Positions 6,730 to 16,830 of a stretch of 53,212 bases of DNA are shown piece by piece; position 1 is the stretch's first letter, and each line of letters opens with the position of its first letter. The notes beneath the pieces were generated by a model. That model was not told the DNA's origin. It saw only the letters and a list, made by a program, of their open reading frames with translations, and searched no databases. Source of the stretch: Prevotella sp. Lineage in GTDB: Bacteria > Bacteroidota > Bacteroidia > Bacteroidales > Bacteroidaceae. The stretch covers positions 1 through 53,212 of the forward strand of contig JAFPTC010000130.1 in assembly GCA_017400455.1 (NCBI GenBank). The letters run 5' to 3'. The position numbers were made by a program, and so were the translations under genes.

Positions 6730-7656
6730 ATGAAAACATTTTGGAACTTCCAAGGTGGGCTGAGCCAGCTACAGGAGTGGCAGCCCAATAGTTGGATTCA
6801 GGTGACCTGCCCCACAGAGGACGACCAGCACCAGCTGGAGGAGCAGTTTGGCATACCCGACTATTTCATCACCGACATCAGCGATACCGACGAGCGCGCC
6901 CGCTATGAGTATGACGACGGCTGGATGCTCATTATCCTGCGCATACCCTACGTCAAGGAGATACGCTCGCGCACACCCTATACCACCGTGCCCTTGGGCA
7001 TCATCCACAAGCGCGACGTGACCATCACCGTGTGCTACTACGAGACCAACATGATGATCGACTTCGTCTCCTATCAGCAGAAGCGCGGCGTAGGCTTCAC
7101 TGACTATGTGGACATGATTTTCCGCCTGTTCTACTCCTCGGCCGTGTGGTACTTGAAGCGACTGAAGCAGATTAACTCGCTCATAGACAAGGCCAAGCGC
7201 AATCTGGACCGCGACGTGAACAACGAGAGCCTCATTGGCCTGAGCCGCCTGCAGGACTCGCTGACCTACTTCCAGACCTCCATCCGTGGCAACGAGACGC
7301 TGCTTTCGAAGCTGAAGTTCAAGCTGCAGATTGACGAGCTGGACGCCGACCTGATTGAGGACGTGAACATCGAGATGACGCAGGCCCGCGAGACCACCGC
7401 CATCTACTCCGACATCCTGGAATCGACCATGGACACCTACAGCAGCATCATCAACAACAATATGAACACCGTGATGCGTACGCTCACTTCCGTGACCATC
7501 ATCATGATGTTCCCCACGCTCATTGCCTCGCTCTTTGGCATGAACCTGGTCAACGGCATGGAGGAAAAGCCCTTCGGCTTTGGCCTGGCGCTCATCATCA
7601 GTGTGGGCACGGCTGCCGCCGCCTGGTGGTACTTCCGCCACAAGCGGCTGGTGTAG
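6730..7656 (+). CDS. corA: CorA-family divalent cation (Mg2+) channel
   Basis: 308 residues, a normal CorA length. Residues 1-240 form the cytoplasmic funnel with long helices (SLIDKAKRNLDRDV near 150-163). Two C-terminal membrane helices follow, the first ending in the selectivity signature GMN at 270-272 (SLFGMNLVNG), the second at about 283-301, and a basic tail RHKRLV. The family forms pentamers that pass Mg2+ and sometimes Co2+ or Ni2+ down the electrochemical gradient. It is monocistronic with a long leader (6549-6729). A two-unit palindrome array follows the stop codon. Confidence 0.95.
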   Translation: MKTFWNFQGGLSQLQEWQPNSWIQVTCPTEDDQHQLEEQFGIPDYFITDISDTDERARYEYDDGWMLIILRIPYVKEIRSRTPYTTVPLGIIHKRDVTITVCYYETNMMIDFVSYQQKRGVGFTDYVDMIFRLFYSSAVWYLKRLKQINSLIDKAKRNLDRDVNNESLIGLSRLQDSLTYFQTSIRGNETLLSKLKFKLQIDELDADLIEDVNIEMTQARETTAIYSDILESTMDTYSSIINNNMNTVMRTLTSVTIIMMFPTLIASLFGMNLVNGMEEKPFGFGLALIISVGTAAAAWWYFRHKRLV

Positions 7657-7713
7657 CCCCAGGGAACGGGCGCAAGAGCCGCCGGAAACAGGCGGCAACG
7701 GGCGGTGAAAAAA

Positions 7714-7800
7714 TCTCACGTGAGAAATTTTTCTGCGGAGGCCTCCCGTGAAAATATCTCACGTGAGATTTTTTCACGGGAGGCCTCCGCAGAATTTTGG
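7714..7800. repeat. 43-bp alternating-palindrome array, 2 units
   Basis: TCTCACGTGAGA cores at 7714-7725 and 7757-7768 are 43 bp apart. A GGAGGCCTCC palindrome lies between them (7737-7746) and a second follows at about 7780-7789. The array separates corA from the 3' end of the truncated oxidoreductase. Confidence 0.85.
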
Positions 7801-7811
7801 GGCGTGTCGGG

Positions 7812-8015
7812 CTAAGCAGCGGGGCCCACCCCGTGGTAGTCATATTCCAGCCCTGGCAGCATCCATCCCCTGGGGGTGAGTCCGCCGCCGCAAACCTTGT
7901 CTCGCGGAAAGTCGGCATGGTCCACAATGAGGCAGTCTACGCCCCTCTGGCGCAGCAGGCTGCCGCAGGTGGCTCCGGCCGGTCCTCCTCCAATGATTAG
8001 CACTTCTGTTTCCAT
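7812..8015 (-). pseudogene. Truncated FAD-dependent oxidoreductase (geranylgeranyl-reductase type), N-terminus only
   Basis: 67 residues starting at METEVLIIGGGPAGATCG, the FAD-binding Rossmann start, followed by a second family motif FPRDKVCGGGLTP at about 40-52. Intact members are about 350-400 residues, so roughly 85 percent is missing. The frame stops directly before a palindromic repeat array (7714-7800). The promoter is intact: minus-strand TACCTTTG at 8025-8032 ends 9 nt before the ATG at 8015. The relic may still be transcribed. A TTG-started version would begin inside the promoter and is unlikely. Confidence 0.75.
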
Positions 8016-8222
8016 CTTCGGCCGCAAAGGTATATAGAAATAACTCCATTAGAGCAGGTTAAGTGTTAAAAAAAAGTAATTTCCGCAGAAAGAATATCCG
8101 TTTTTCTGTTCAACTCCAAAGATTTTTGTAATTTTACCGCCTAAAATGTCGATTTGCGTCAGCATGCGACGTTATTAATCATGTGTGTACTCACCCATAA
8201 CCGTAACTAAAAAAGTTAAAAG

Positions 8223-10175
8223 ATGGACTCTCAAGAGAACAACCTCGTGAACTCGCCAGTCGAAGAAACGGGAAAACAAGAGGAAGTGAAAGCAGAAGAG
8301 CAGGTGCAGGAACCCGCTGCCCCTTCTGAAGTTGAAACAACCGTGGAAGAAGCCCCGAAAGAGGAAGCTGCTCCCGCCCCAGAGGAAGAACCCAAGGCCG
8401 AAACACCTGCCGAGGCGCAGCCTCAGGCTGAGGAGCCGGCTGCCGAATCCCAGCCCGAGCGCAAGACCTATGCCACCAAGGCCGAGGTGCTGGAGCGCGT
8501 GAAGGAGCTGGCCCACGGCGAGGAAACACCGCAGAAAGAAGAGGTTGACTATCTGAAGACGGTATTCTACAAACTCCACATTGCCGAGCGCGAAGCCAAG
8601 CTGAAGGAGTATATCGATGGCGGCGGCGACCCCGAGGCCTATCAGATCACCCCCGACGAAGCCGAGGACGTGTTCAAGGCCGAGATGGGCGTCATCAAGG
8701 AGCGCCGCCAGCAGCTGTTCCGCGAACAGGAGGCTGAGAAGGAGGAGAACCTGAAGAAGAAGCTCGCCATCATCGAGAAGATAAAGGCCATGGTCACCTC
8801 GCCCGAGGAGGCCAGCAAGACCTATCAGGAGTTTAAGGCCCTGCAGCAGGAGTGGCGCGACATCAAGGCCGTGCCCGCCGAGAAGGCCAACGAGCTGTGG
8901 CGCAACTACCAGCTCTACGTTGAGCAGTTCTACGACCTGCTGAAGCTGAACAGCGAGGCCCGCGAGCTGGACTTCAAGAAGAACCTTGAGGCCAAGACCC
9001 GCCTGTGCGAGGCTGCCGAGAAGCTGGCCGACGAGCCTGACGTCATCATCGCTTTCCACCAGCTGCAGAAGCTGCACCAGGAATACCGCGAGATAGGCCC
9101 CGTGAGCAAGGAGCTGCGCGAGGAAATCTGGCAGCGCTTCAAGGCCGCCTCGACCGTCATCAACAAGCGCCACCAGCAGCACTTCGAGAGCCTGCGCGCC
9201 CGCGAGGAAGAGAACCTGGAGAAGAAGACCGCCCTCTGCGAGAAGGTGGAAGCCATCGCCGCCGAGGAAAACAAGGGCAGCGCCGACTGGGACCGCCACA
9301 CACAGGAAATCATTGCCATCCAGCAGGAGTGGAAGACCATTGGCTTCGCTCCGCAGAAGATGAACGTCAAGATATTCGAGCGCTTCCGCGCTGCCTGCGA
9401 CGGATTCTTCGCCGGCAAGGCCGAGCACTTCCGCTCGCTGAAGGACTCCTACAAGGAGAACGCCGAGAAGAAACGCGCACTCATTGAGAAGGCAAAAGCC
9501 CTGCAGGACAGCACCGAGTGGCGCTCGACCAGCGACAAGCTCATCGCCTTGCAGAAGGAGTGGAAGACCATTGGCATGGTGCCCAAGAAGCTGGGCGACC
9601 AGCTGTGGGAGGAGTTCCTCAGCACCTGCAACAAGTTCTTCGAGGCCCGCAATGCCGCTGGCGCCGGACAGCGCGGCGAGGAGCGCCAGAACCTGGAGAA
9701 GAAACGCGACGTCATCAGCCGCATGAAGGCCGTGGCCGAGGAGGCCGGCGACGACGTGCAGCAGAAGGTGCAGCAGCTCGTGGAGGAATACAACGCCATT
9801 GGCCACGTGCCCTTCAAGGAGAAGGACAAGCTCTACGAGGAGTATCACGCAGTGCTCGACAAGCTCTATAAGGACCTGAACATCTCGGTGGCTCGCCGCC
9901 GCCTGAGCAAGTTCAAGGACAACCTGAAGCAGGTGGCCGAGCGCGGCGAGGCAGCACTGGACAACGAGCGCGCCCGACTGATGCGCCAGTACGAGCAGCT
10001 GAAGCAGGAGGCTCAGACCTATGAGAACAACCTCGGCTTCCTCAGCGCCAGCTCGAAGAAGGGCAACTCGCTCATCGATGAGATGAACCGCAAGGTGCAG
10101 AAACTCAAGGACGACATCCAGCTGGTGAAGGACAAGATCAAGGCCATCGATGCCGAGAATGCTGCAAAGGAGTGA
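8223..10175 (+). CDS. DUF349 repeat protein, charged and coiled-coil
   Basis: 650 residues. Residues 15-80 are an acidic Glu/Pro/Ala-rich low-complexity segment. From about 160 the protein consists of repeated helical units of 75-80 residues, each marked by an aromatic-x-x-I-G-type motif followed by a helix: EWRDIKAVP (210), EYREIGPVS (287), EWKTIGFAP (369), EWKTIGMVP (446), EYNAIGHVP (522). This is the DUF349 architecture. The C-terminal 70 residues are coiled coil. There is no signal peptide, so it is cytoplasmic. The family has no firmly established function. It is followed by a hairpin terminator at 10203-10238. Confidence 0.9.
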   Translation: MDSQENNLVNSPVEETGKQEEVKAEEQVQEPAAPSEVETTVEEAPKEEAAPAPEEEPKAETPAEAQPQAEEPAAESQPERKTYATKAEVLERVKELAHGEETPQKEEVDYLKTVFYKLHIAEREAKLKEYIDGGGDPEAYQITPDEAEDVFKAEMGVIKERRQQLFREQEAEKEENLKKKLAIIEKIKAMVTSPEEASKTYQEFKALQQEWRDIKAVPAEKANELWRNYQLYVEQFYDLLKLNSEARELDFKKNLEAKTRLCEAAEKLADEPDVIIAFHQLQKLHQEYREIGPVSKELREEIWQRFKAASTVINKRHQQHFESLRAREEENLEKKTALCEKVEAIAAEENKGSADWDRHTQEIIAIQQEWKTIGFAPQKMNVKIFERFRAACDGFFAGKAEHFRSLKDSYKENAEKKRALIEKAKALQDSTEWRSTSDKLIALQKEWKTIGMVPKKLGDQLWEEFLSTCNKFFEARNAAGAGQRGEERQNLEKKRDVISRMKAVAEEAGDDVQQKVQQLVEEYNAIGHVPFKEKDKLYEEYHAVLDKLYKDLNISVARRRLSKFKDNLKQVAERGEAALDNERARLMRQYEQLKQEAQTYENNLGFLSASSKKGNSLIDEMNRKVQKLKDDIQLVKDKIKAIDAENAAKE

Positions 10176-10202
10176 GCACATCGCGACTGACAATACCCAC
10201 AT

Positions 10203-10238
10203 GCGCGGACTGACAGCCATGAGCTGAGTCCGCGCTTT
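10203..10238 (+). terminator. Terminator after the DUF349 gene
   Basis: GCGCGGACT (10203-10211) pairs with AGTCCGCGC (10227-10235), followed by TTT. The T-tract is short. Confidence 0.55.
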
Positions 10239-10277
10239 CAAACGTTTATTCAACAAACACAAAACTACAAAGAGAAC

Positions 10278-11177
10278 ATGAAGAAGATCAGAGCAGCCGT
10301 CGTTGGTTACGGCAACATTGGGCGCTATGCCCTGCAGGCCCTGGAGGCCGCCCCCGACTTTGAGGTGGCCGGCATCGTGCGTCGCCAAGGCGCAGAGAAC
10401 AAACCCGCCGAGCTGGCCGACTATGACGTGGTGAAGGACATCCGCGAGCTGGGCCATGTTGACGTGGCCATACTGGCCACTCCTACGCGCTCGTGCGAGG
10501 AGTATGCCAAGCAGATTCTGCCGCTGGGCATCAACACCGTCGATTCGTTCGACATCCACTCCATGATTCGCGACTACCGCCGCACGCTGATGGAGCTGAA
10601 CCGACAGACGGGCACCGTGAGCGTCATTGCCGCCGGATGGGACCCGGGCAGCGACAGCATCGTGCGTACGCTGATGCAGAGCCTGGCCCCCAAGGGCTTG
10701 AGCTACACCAACTTCGGTCCCGGCATGTCCATGGGCCACAGCGTGTGCGTGCGCTCGAAGAAGGGCGTGAAGAACGCCCTCTCGATGACCATTCCCCTGG
10801 GTGAGGGCATCCACCGCCGCATGGTCTACGTGGAGCTGGAACCCGGCGCCAGCCTCGACGAGGTGACGGCTGCCATCAAGGCCGACCCCTACTTTGCCAG
10901 CGACGAGACCCACGTGTTCCAGGTGGACAGCGTGGACGACGTGCGCGACATGGGCCATGGCGTGAACCTGGTGCGCAAGGGCGTCAGCGGAAAGACGCAG
11001 AACCAGCGCATGGAGTTCAACATGAGCATCAACAACCCCGCCCTCACCGGCCAGGTGCTGGTCAACGTGGCTCGCGCCTCCATGCTGCAGCAGCCCGGCT
11101 GCTACACCATGATCGAGCTGCCCGTCATCGACATGCTGCCCGGCGACCGTGAAGACCTTATTTCTCACTTAGTATAA
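10278..11177 (+). CDS. ddh: meso-Diaminopimelate D-dehydrogenase
   Basis: 299 residues, typical for Ddh. The NADP-binding loop GYGNIGRYA is at 10-18. Characteristic segments follow: ATPTRSCEEYA, NTVDSFDIH, and AAGWDPGSDSIVR in the middle, with GPGMSMGHSVCVR thereafter. The enzyme makes meso-diaminopimelate from tetrahydrodipicolinate in one reductive step, feeding lysine and peptidoglycan synthesis, and is a common route in Bacteroidota. It is followed 18 nt later by a secreted-protein gene that may be co-transcribed. Confidence 0.95.
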   Translation: MKKIRAAVVGYGNIGRYALQALEAAPDFEVAGIVRRQGAENKPAELADYDVVKDIRELGHVDVAILATPTRSCEEYAKQILPLGINTVDSFDIHSMIRDYRRTLMELNRQTGTVSVIAAGWDPGSDSIVRTLMQSLAPKGLSYTNFGPGMSMGHSVCVRSKKGVKNALSMTIPLGEGIHRRMVYVELEPGASLDEVTAAIKADPYFASDETHVFQVDSVDDVRDMGHGVNLVRKGVSGKTQNQRMEFNMSINNPALTGQVLVNVARASMLQQPGCYTMIELPVIDMLPGDREDLISHLV

Positions 11178-11195
11178 CTATTTAGAAAAGAAAGA

Positions 11196-12080
11196 ATGAA
11201 AAAACTGTTTTTGACAACTGCTGTGCTGCTTATGGCTTTCGTGGCCCAGGCACAGACCAAAATCGCCCCGAAGCTGGAGAACGGCTTCAAGGCTGTCTAC
11301 ACTGATGTATCGACCATCGAGGCTGCCCAAACGCCCATCAAGGTGACCTCGGAAACGGAGTATGCCGTGAGCAACGTCACACCTAATGGTGCCGTCATCA
11401 CCGTCACTACCACCAGCGTGAAGATTGATGCCGACGAGAGCAACCCCATGATGGCCATCATGACTGCTGCTTCCAAAATGCTGGAGGGCGTGGCCGTGAA
11501 ATTCAATACCGATGCCGACGGACAGGTGCTCAGCGTGGCCAATCTGGACGAGGTGAAGGCCAAGGCCAGCGCCATGACCAAGACCCTCATCGACAAGATT
11601 TTCGAGAACAACCCCTCGATAGCCGACATGGTGCCCCGCGAAGGACTGGAGAAGCAGTTTGCCGACTCCATGAGCGAGAAAGCCTTTATCGCCAGCGTCA
11701 CCACCAACTCTGTGCTTGGCCTGAACGGCAAGACCATTGCCAACGGTGCCACCGACAGCAGCGAGATTGAAGGCATGAAGACGAAGCGCATGTTCTTCGT
11801 GGCCGGAAAGAAAATTATCGTCAACTCCACGCTCGACATGACCAAGGAGGAACTGAAGGACCTCATCGTCAAGAAAGTTGCGGAGCAGGCTCCCGATCAG
11901 GCCGAGATGGTGAAGCAGAACATCGACCTGGTGATGGATCAGATGAAGCCCGAAATCTCGGCAAAGGTCACCTACACCATGCAGGACAACGGCTGGCCCC
12001 TGTCTATCACGAGCGAGATGACCCAGACCATGATGGGCCAGACAGAGAAGCATACCGAGGTAACCACCCTGAAGCAGTAA
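11196..12080 (+). CDS. Secreted or periplasmic protein of unknown function
   Basis: 294 residues with a classical signal peptide (MKKLFLTTAVLLMAFVAQAQ, cleavage after AQA). The mature part is rich in Thr, Val and Lys, has alternating strand-like segments (YAVSNVTPNGAVITVTTTSV), and ends KHTEVTTLKQ. There are no cysteines in the mature chain and no recognised catalytic motif. Its make-up resembles the uncharacterised secreted families of Bacteroidetes annotated only as DUFs. Neighbours suggest no specific role. A strong terminator follows. Confidence 0.8.
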   Translation: MKKLFLTTAVLLMAFVAQAQTKIAPKLENGFKAVYTDVSTIEAAQTPIKVTSETEYAVSNVTPNGAVITVTTTSVKIDADESNPMMAIMTAASKMLEGVAVKFNTDADGQVLSVANLDEVKAKASAMTKTLIDKIFENNPSIADMVPREGLEKQFADSMSEKAFIASVTTNSVLGLNGKTIANGATDSSEIEGMKTKRMFFVAGKKIIVNSTLDMTKEELKDLIVKKVAEQAPDQAEMVKQNIDLVMDQMKPEISAKVTYTMQDNGWPLSITSEMTQTMMGQTEKHTEVTTLKQ

Positions 12081-12108
12081 TAAAACGAATAGCAGACACA
12101 CAAATGAC

Positions 12109-12145
12109 AGCCTAACCTCCATCGTGCATGCAGGTTAGGCTTTTT
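12109..12145 (+). terminator. Intrinsic terminator
   Basis: AGCCTAACCT (12109-12118) pairs perfectly with AGGTTAGGCT (12132-12141) and is followed by TTTT. An ATG inside it (12128) is therefore not used as the start of the next gene. Confidence 0.85.
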
Positions 12146-12157
12146 AATCAAGCATCT

Positions 12158-14146
12158 ATGGAAGAAATAAAGACGCAGCTGCCGGAGAATGCCTTCCGCG
12201 AGCTGAAGCCAGGAGAGGAGTACGAACCGCTGATGTCGCCGCGCAGCGAGTATCCCGAAGTGAACACATGGTCGGTGACATGGGGCGTGCTGATGGTCAT
12301 GCTCTTCTCGGCTGCCGCCGCCTACCTCGGCCTGAAAGTGGGCCAGGTGTTCGAGGCCGCCATCCCCATTGCCATCATCGCCGTGGGCGTGAGCACGGCT
12401 GCCAAGCGCTCGAAGGCGCTGGGCGAGAACGTCATCATCCAGTCCATAGGTGCCTGCTCAGGAGCCGTGGTGGCCGGCGCCATCTTTACGCTGCCCGCCA
12501 TCTATATCCTGCAAGCCAAGTATCCCGAAATGTCGGCCTCGTTCATCAAGGTGTTCATGGCCTCGGCCCTGGGCGGCATCCTCGGCATCCTGTTCCTCAT
12601 TCCCTTCCGCAAATATTTCGTGAAGGAGATGCACGGCAAGTACCCCTTCCCTGAGGCAACGGCCACCACGCAGGTGCTGGTGAGCGGCGCCAAGGGCGGA
12701 AGCCAGGCCAAGCCGCTCATCGTGGCCGGACTGGTGGGCGGACTCTACGACTTTATCGTGGCCACCTTTGGCTGGTGGAACGAAACGGTGACCACCCGCA
12801 TGGTGGGCCTGGGCGAGACCATTGCCGAGAAGGCCAAGCTGGTGTTCAAGGTGAACACGAGCGCCGCCGTGCTGGGCCTGGGCTATATCATCGGCCTGAA
12901 ATATGCACTCTACATCTGCCTGGGCTCGCTGGCCGTGTGGTGGCTCATCGTGCCGGGCATGTCGCTGCTGTTCCACGACACGGTGCTGAACATCGGCGGC
13001 GAGACGGTGACGCAGGCCGTGGGCCAGATGTCGCCCGAGATGATTTTCAAGACCTATGCACGCTCAATAGGCATCGGCGGCATTGCCATGGCCGGCATTA
13101 TCGGCATCGTGAAGTCGTGGGGCATCATCCGTACGGCCGTTTCCTTGGCCGGCAAGGAGCTGAAGGGTGGTGCCGGCGAAGCCAGCGAGCAGGCCGTTCG
13201 CACACAGCGCGACCTCTCGTTCCGCTTCATTGCCATTGCCTCCATCACGGCACTGCTCATCACGTTCATCTTCTTCTGGCTGGGCGTGATGCATAATCTG
13301 CTGTTCGCCGTGGTCAGCATCCTGCTGGTCACGTTCATCGCCTTCCTCTTCACCACCGTGGCGGCCAACGCCATTGCCATCGTGGGTTCCAATCCGGTGA
13401 GCGGCATGACGCTCATGACGCTCATCTTGGCTTCGGTGGTGCTTTCGGCCGTGGGGCTGAGTGGCCCTGGCGGCATGCTGGCCGCGCTGATCATGGGCGG
13501 CGTGGTGTGCACGGCGCTCTCCATGGCTGGCTGCTTCATCACCGACCTGAAGATTGGCTACTGGCTGGGCACCACGCCCCAGAAGCAGCAGCAGTGGAAG
13601 TTCCTGGGCACGCTGGTGTCGGCAGCCACCGTGGCCGGCGTGATGATGCTGCTGAACCAGACTTACGGCTTCGACCCCAACGTGGAAGGCCACTTGGTGG
13701 CACCGCAGGCTAACGCCATGGCGGCCGTCATCGAGCCAGTGATGAACGGACAGGGAGCCCCCTGGCTGCTCTATGGCATCGGCGCGCTGATAGCCCTCAT
13801 CATCAACTTCTGCGGAATGCCTGCCCTGGCCGTGGCGCTGGGCATGTTCATCCCGCTGGAGCTGAACGTTCCGCTGGTGGTGGGCGGCGCCATCAACTGG
13901 TATGTCACCAGCCGCTCGAAGGAGAAGGCCGTGAACGACGCTCGCGGCGAGCGCGGCACCCTCATCGCCTCGGGCTTCATTGCCGGTGGCGCACTGATGG
14001 GCGTGGTGAGCGCGCTGATGCGATTCGGCGGGCTGAACTTCGTCAATGCCGAGTGGTTGGCTAACCAGCTGTCGGAGTTTGCAGCACTCGTGGCCTACAT
14101 CTTGCTCATCTGCTACTTCATTCGTGCCACTAAGACTGCCAAATAG
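12158..14146 (+). CDS. OPT-family oligopeptide/metal-chelate transporter
   Basis: 662 residues from the ATG at 12158; an in-frame ATG at 12128 lies in the terminator stem and is rejected. About 14-16 hydrophobic segments are visible. Family features include [28 protein letters not shown] near the start and [14 protein letters not shown] at about 166-179. OPT proteins are proton-coupled importers of oligopeptides or, in the YSL branch, metal chelates; the bacterial branch is mostly assigned to peptides. The stop is 1 nt before the GH95 start, so the two genes are probably translated from one message. Confidence 0.93.
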   Translation: MEEIKTQLPENAFRELKPGEEYEPLMSPRSEYPEVNTWSVTWGVLMVMLFSAAAAYLGLKVGQVFEAAIPIAIIAVGVSTAAKRSKALGENVIIQSIGACSGAVVAGAIFTLPAIYILQAKYPEMSASFIKVFMASALGGILGILFLIPFRKYFVKEMHGKYPFPEATATTQVLVSGAKGGSQAKPLIVAGLVGGLYDFIVATFGWWNETVTTRMVGLGETIAEKAKLVFKVNTSAAVLGLGYIIGLKYALYICLGSLAVWWLIVPGMSLLFHDTVLNIGGETVTQAVGQMSPEMIFKTYARSIGIGGIAMAGIIGIVKSWGIIRTAVSLAGKELKGGAGEASEQAVRTQRDLSFRFIAIASITALLITFIFFWLGVMHNLLFAVVSILLVTFIAFLFTTVAANAIAIVGSNPVSGMTLMTLILASVVLSAVGLSGPGGMLAALIMGGVVCTALSMAGCFITDLKIGYWLGTTPQKQQQWKFLGTLVSAATVAGVMMLLNQTYGFDPNVEGHLVAPQANAMAAVIEPVMNGQGAPWLLYGIGALIALIINFCGMPALAVALGMFIPLELNVPLVVGGAINWYVTSRSKEKAVNDARGERGTLIASGFIAGGALMGVVSALMRFGGLNFVNAEWLANQLSEFAALVAYILLICYFIRATKTAK

Positions 14147-14147
14147 T

Positions 14148-16532
14148 ATGAAACGAATCCTTCTTCCCTTGATACTGGCTGCTCCGCTGGCTGCCAGTGC
14201 TCAGTCGCAAGCCCCCATGATGCTCTGGTATGACCAGCCTGCCGTCTATTTCGAGGAATCGCTGCCCATTGGCAATGGCCGGCTGGGAGGCCTCGTCTAC
14301 GGCCATCCGCAAGAAGACATCGTGCAGCTGAACGACATCACGTTGTGGACGGGAAAGCCCATCGACCGCCAGGAGGATGCCGGTGCCAGCCGCTGGATTC
14401 CCGAGATAAGGAAGGCGCTCTTTGCGGAGAACTATGCCTTGGCCGACTCGTTGCAGCTTCATGTGCAGGGCCATAACTCCAGCCACTATCAGCCGCTGGG
14501 CACCTTGCGTATCAAGGACTTGCAAGAAGGCGACGTGACCGATTACCGGCGAGCGCTGAGCCTCGACTCAGCACTCGCGCATGTATATTATAAGAAAGGT
14601 GGCGTGAGCTTAGAGCGCGAGTACCTGGCTTCCGCTCCCGACAGCCTGATTGCCATCAGCCTCAAGGCTTCCGAGCCTGGCCAGCTGAACGTGGAGCTGA
14701 GCCTCGGCTCGTTGCTGCCCCACAAAGTGAGAAGCAGTCACGGACAACTGACCATGCTGGGCCACGCCAGCGGCGATGCCTCGGAGAGCATCCACTTCTG
14801 CACCATCCTGCGCGTCCGTCAAGACGGGGGCCAGCTTTCAGCCAATGACACCACGCTGGTGCTGCGCGGAGCCACCGAGGCCACGCTTTGGCTGGTCAAC
14901 GCCACCAGCTTCAACGGCTTTGACCGCCATCCCGTCAGCCAGGGCGCGCCCTACATTGAGTTAGCCAACAACCGAGCCTGGCACACGCAAAATGTAAGCT
15001 ACGCCGACGTGCGTCAGCGCCACATTGCCGACTATCGCCAGTATTTCTCACGCGTGGCGCTGGCCCTGTCAGGGAAACCCCAGCAGTGCAGTTCCCTGCC
15101 CACTGACGTTCTTGTCAAGAACTACAACAGCGGCAATGACGAGGCCGACCGCTACTTGGAAACGCTCTACTTTCAGTACGGCCGTTACCTGCTCATCAGC
15201 AGTTCGCGGACGCCAGGCGTCCCCGCCAACCTCCAGGGCCTGTGGAATCCCCATCTGTGGGCACCATGGCGCGGCAATTACACCATCAACATCAATCTGG
15301 AGGAAAACTATTGGCCTGCCTTCAACTGCAACCTCGCCGAGATGGCCTTGCCCATGGACGGCTTTGTGAAAGCCTTGGCCGAGAACGGACGCCACACCAG
15401 CCAGAACTACTATGGCATCAGCCGAGGCTGGAGCGCCGGGCATAACAGCGACATCTGGGCCATGGCCAACCCCGTGGGCGAGAAGAACGAGAAGCCCGAA
15501 TGGGCCAACTGGGCCATGGGCGGCGCATGGCTGGTGGAAACGCTGTGGGAGAAATATCTTTTCACCCAGGATGACGAATATCTGAAGCAGACGGCCTACC
15601 CGCTGATGCTCGGCGCCGCAGCGTTCCTGCTCGATTGGCTCATTCCCAACCCCGCCCATCCCGACGAGCTGATCACGGCTCCCGCCACATCGCCTGAGAA
15701 CGAGTATGTCACCGACCGAGGCTACCACGGCATGACCTGCTACGGCTCTACGGCCGATATGGCCATCATCCGCGAGCTCTTCACCAATACCCTGCGGGCT
15801 GCCGCCATTGTGAACGATGGTTCCGACGTGGTGAAGGCCATCGAGGCTGCCCTGCCCCGGCTGCATCCTTACACCGTGGGGCGCGACGGCGACTTGAACG
15901 AATGGTACCATGACTGGCGCGACTACGATCCGCATCATCGGCATCAGAGCCATCTCATAGGCCTTTATCCCGGCCATCATCTGGCCTCGGAATATTCCGC
16001 GTCGTCATCGCATCCGCTACTCGTTGCCTGCCAGAAGACCTTGGAGCAAAAGGGCGATCAGACCACGGGCTGGAGCACGGGCTGGCGCATTAATCTCTGG
16101 GCTCGCCTGCATCGTGCCGACGAGGCCTTCCATATCTATCAGAAGCTGTTGACCTATGTCAGCCCCGACCAGTACAAGGGCGCTGACCGCCGCAGACCCG
16201 GTGGCGGAACCTATCCCAACCTTTTCGATGCCCACCCACCTTTCCAGATCGACGGGAACTTCGGTGGCACGGCCGGCGTTTGCGAGATGTTGCTGCAATC
16301 CCACTCCAACCATATCGAGCTGCTTCCCGCCCTGCCCCGCCAGTGGGCCGATGGCGAAGTCAGCGGCCTCTGTGCCCGTGGGGGCTACGAGATCAGCATG
16401 AAGTGGCGAGACGGCCGGGTGACTGCAGCCACCATCACGGCACGCCAAAGCGGAGCCGTCGACATCCTTTGCAACGGCTCTCTAAAGACCATCAAGGTCA
16501 AGGCAGGCAAGGCCCGCAGCCTGAAACTATGA
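14148..16532 (+). CDS. GH95 alpha-L-fucosidase (or related alpha-L-galactosidase), secreted
   Basis: 794 residues from the ATG at 14148. The signal peptide [20 protein letters not shown] directs export. The N-terminal beta-domain runs to about 270, then an (alpha/alpha)6 catalytic barrel. GH95 catalytic residues can be placed by motif: N381 and N383 in [16 protein letters not shown], the acid E517 in APATSPEN, and D702 in [16 protein letters not shown]95 enzymes invert and remove alpha-1,2-L-fucose from host glycans or plant xyloglucan; some remove L-galactose. No SusC/SusD pair lies beside it, so this is not a classical utilisation locus. The terminal codons overlap the convergent gene by 6 bp. 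Confidence 0.95.
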   Translation: MKRILLPLILAAPLAASAQSQAPMMLWYDQPAVYFEESLPIGNGRLGGLVYGHPQEDIVQLNDITLWTGKPIDRQEDAGASRWIPEIRKALFAENYALADSLQLHVQGHNSSHYQPLGTLRIKDLQEGDVTDYRRALSLDSALAHVYYKKGGVSLEREYLASAPDSLIAISLKASEPGQLNVELSLGSLLPHKVRSSHGQLTMLGHASGDASESIHFCTILRVRQDGGQLSANDTTLVLRGATEATLWLVNATSFNGFDRHPVSQGAPYIELANNRAWHTQNVSYADVRQRHIADYRQYFSRVALALSGKPQQCSSLPTDVLVKNYNSGNDEADRYLETLYFQYGRYLLISSSRTPGVPANLQGLWNPHLWAPWRGNYTININLEENYWPAFNCNLAEMALPMDGFVKALAENGRHTSQNYYGISRGWSAGHNSDIWAMANPVGEKNEKPEWANWAMGGAWLVETLWEKYLFTQDDEYLKQTAYPLMLGAAAFLLDWLIPNPAHPDELITAPATSPENEYVTDRGYHGMTCYGSTADMAIIRELFTNTLRAAAIVNDGSDVVKAIEAALPRLHPYTVGRDGDLNEWYHDWRDYDPHHRHQSHLIGLYPGHHLASEYSASSSHPLLVACQKTLEQKGDQTTGWSTGWRINLWARLHRADEAFHIYQKLLTYVSPDQYKGADRRRPGGGTYPNLFDAHPPFQIDGNFGGTAGVCEMLLQSHSNHIELLPALPRQWADGEVSGLCARGGYEISMKWRDGRVTAATITARQSGAVDILCNGSLKTIKVKAGKARSLKL

Positions 16533-16808
16533 CCGCGTGAAACTGAGCTGCTGCTCGCCGCGTTCGCGATAGCTGCGCACCATGAAGATGAGGAAGCCCA
16601 GCGCCACCAGGGCAGCCAGGATGGCGCCCAGGATATAAGGCGTGCTGTGACTGCCACCCCCCGACGACACACCGTCGCCCACCTGCTGACTGACTACGTT
16701 CAGGGTGTCGATCGTGTCGTTGGCAATCTTTTCGTGAATCTCCCTTATTCTGCGCTCGCGATCAGGGTCGTAGGGCAGAACGTCCATCAATAGTCTTGAT
16801 ATCATCAT
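16527..16808 (-). CDS. Small single-span membrane protein, unknown
   Basis: 93 residues. The first 45 are polar and helical ([18 protein letters not shown]), then a Gly/Ser linker, one membrane helix ([20 protein letters not shown], about 58-77) and a basic tail. It starts 22 nt after the MFS exporter gene and is probably its operon partner. Function unknown. The 3' end overlaps the GH95 gene by 6 bp in the opposite direction. Confidence 0.65.
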   Translation of the reverse strand: MMISRLLMDVLPYDPDRERRIREIHEKIANDTIDTLNVVSQQVGDGVSSGGGSHSTPYILGAILAALVALGFLIFMVRSYRERGEQQLSFTRS

Positions 16809-16830
16809 ACTGTGTTATTGAGGTTTATTG

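Noticed and set aside
8175-11168. 997-codon open frame on the minus strand across the DUF349 and ddh genes
   Set aside because: Its product is low-complexity (Leu, Val, His, Ala, Gly) and follows from the strong G/C third-position bias of the two plus-strand genes, both of which have clear family motifs.
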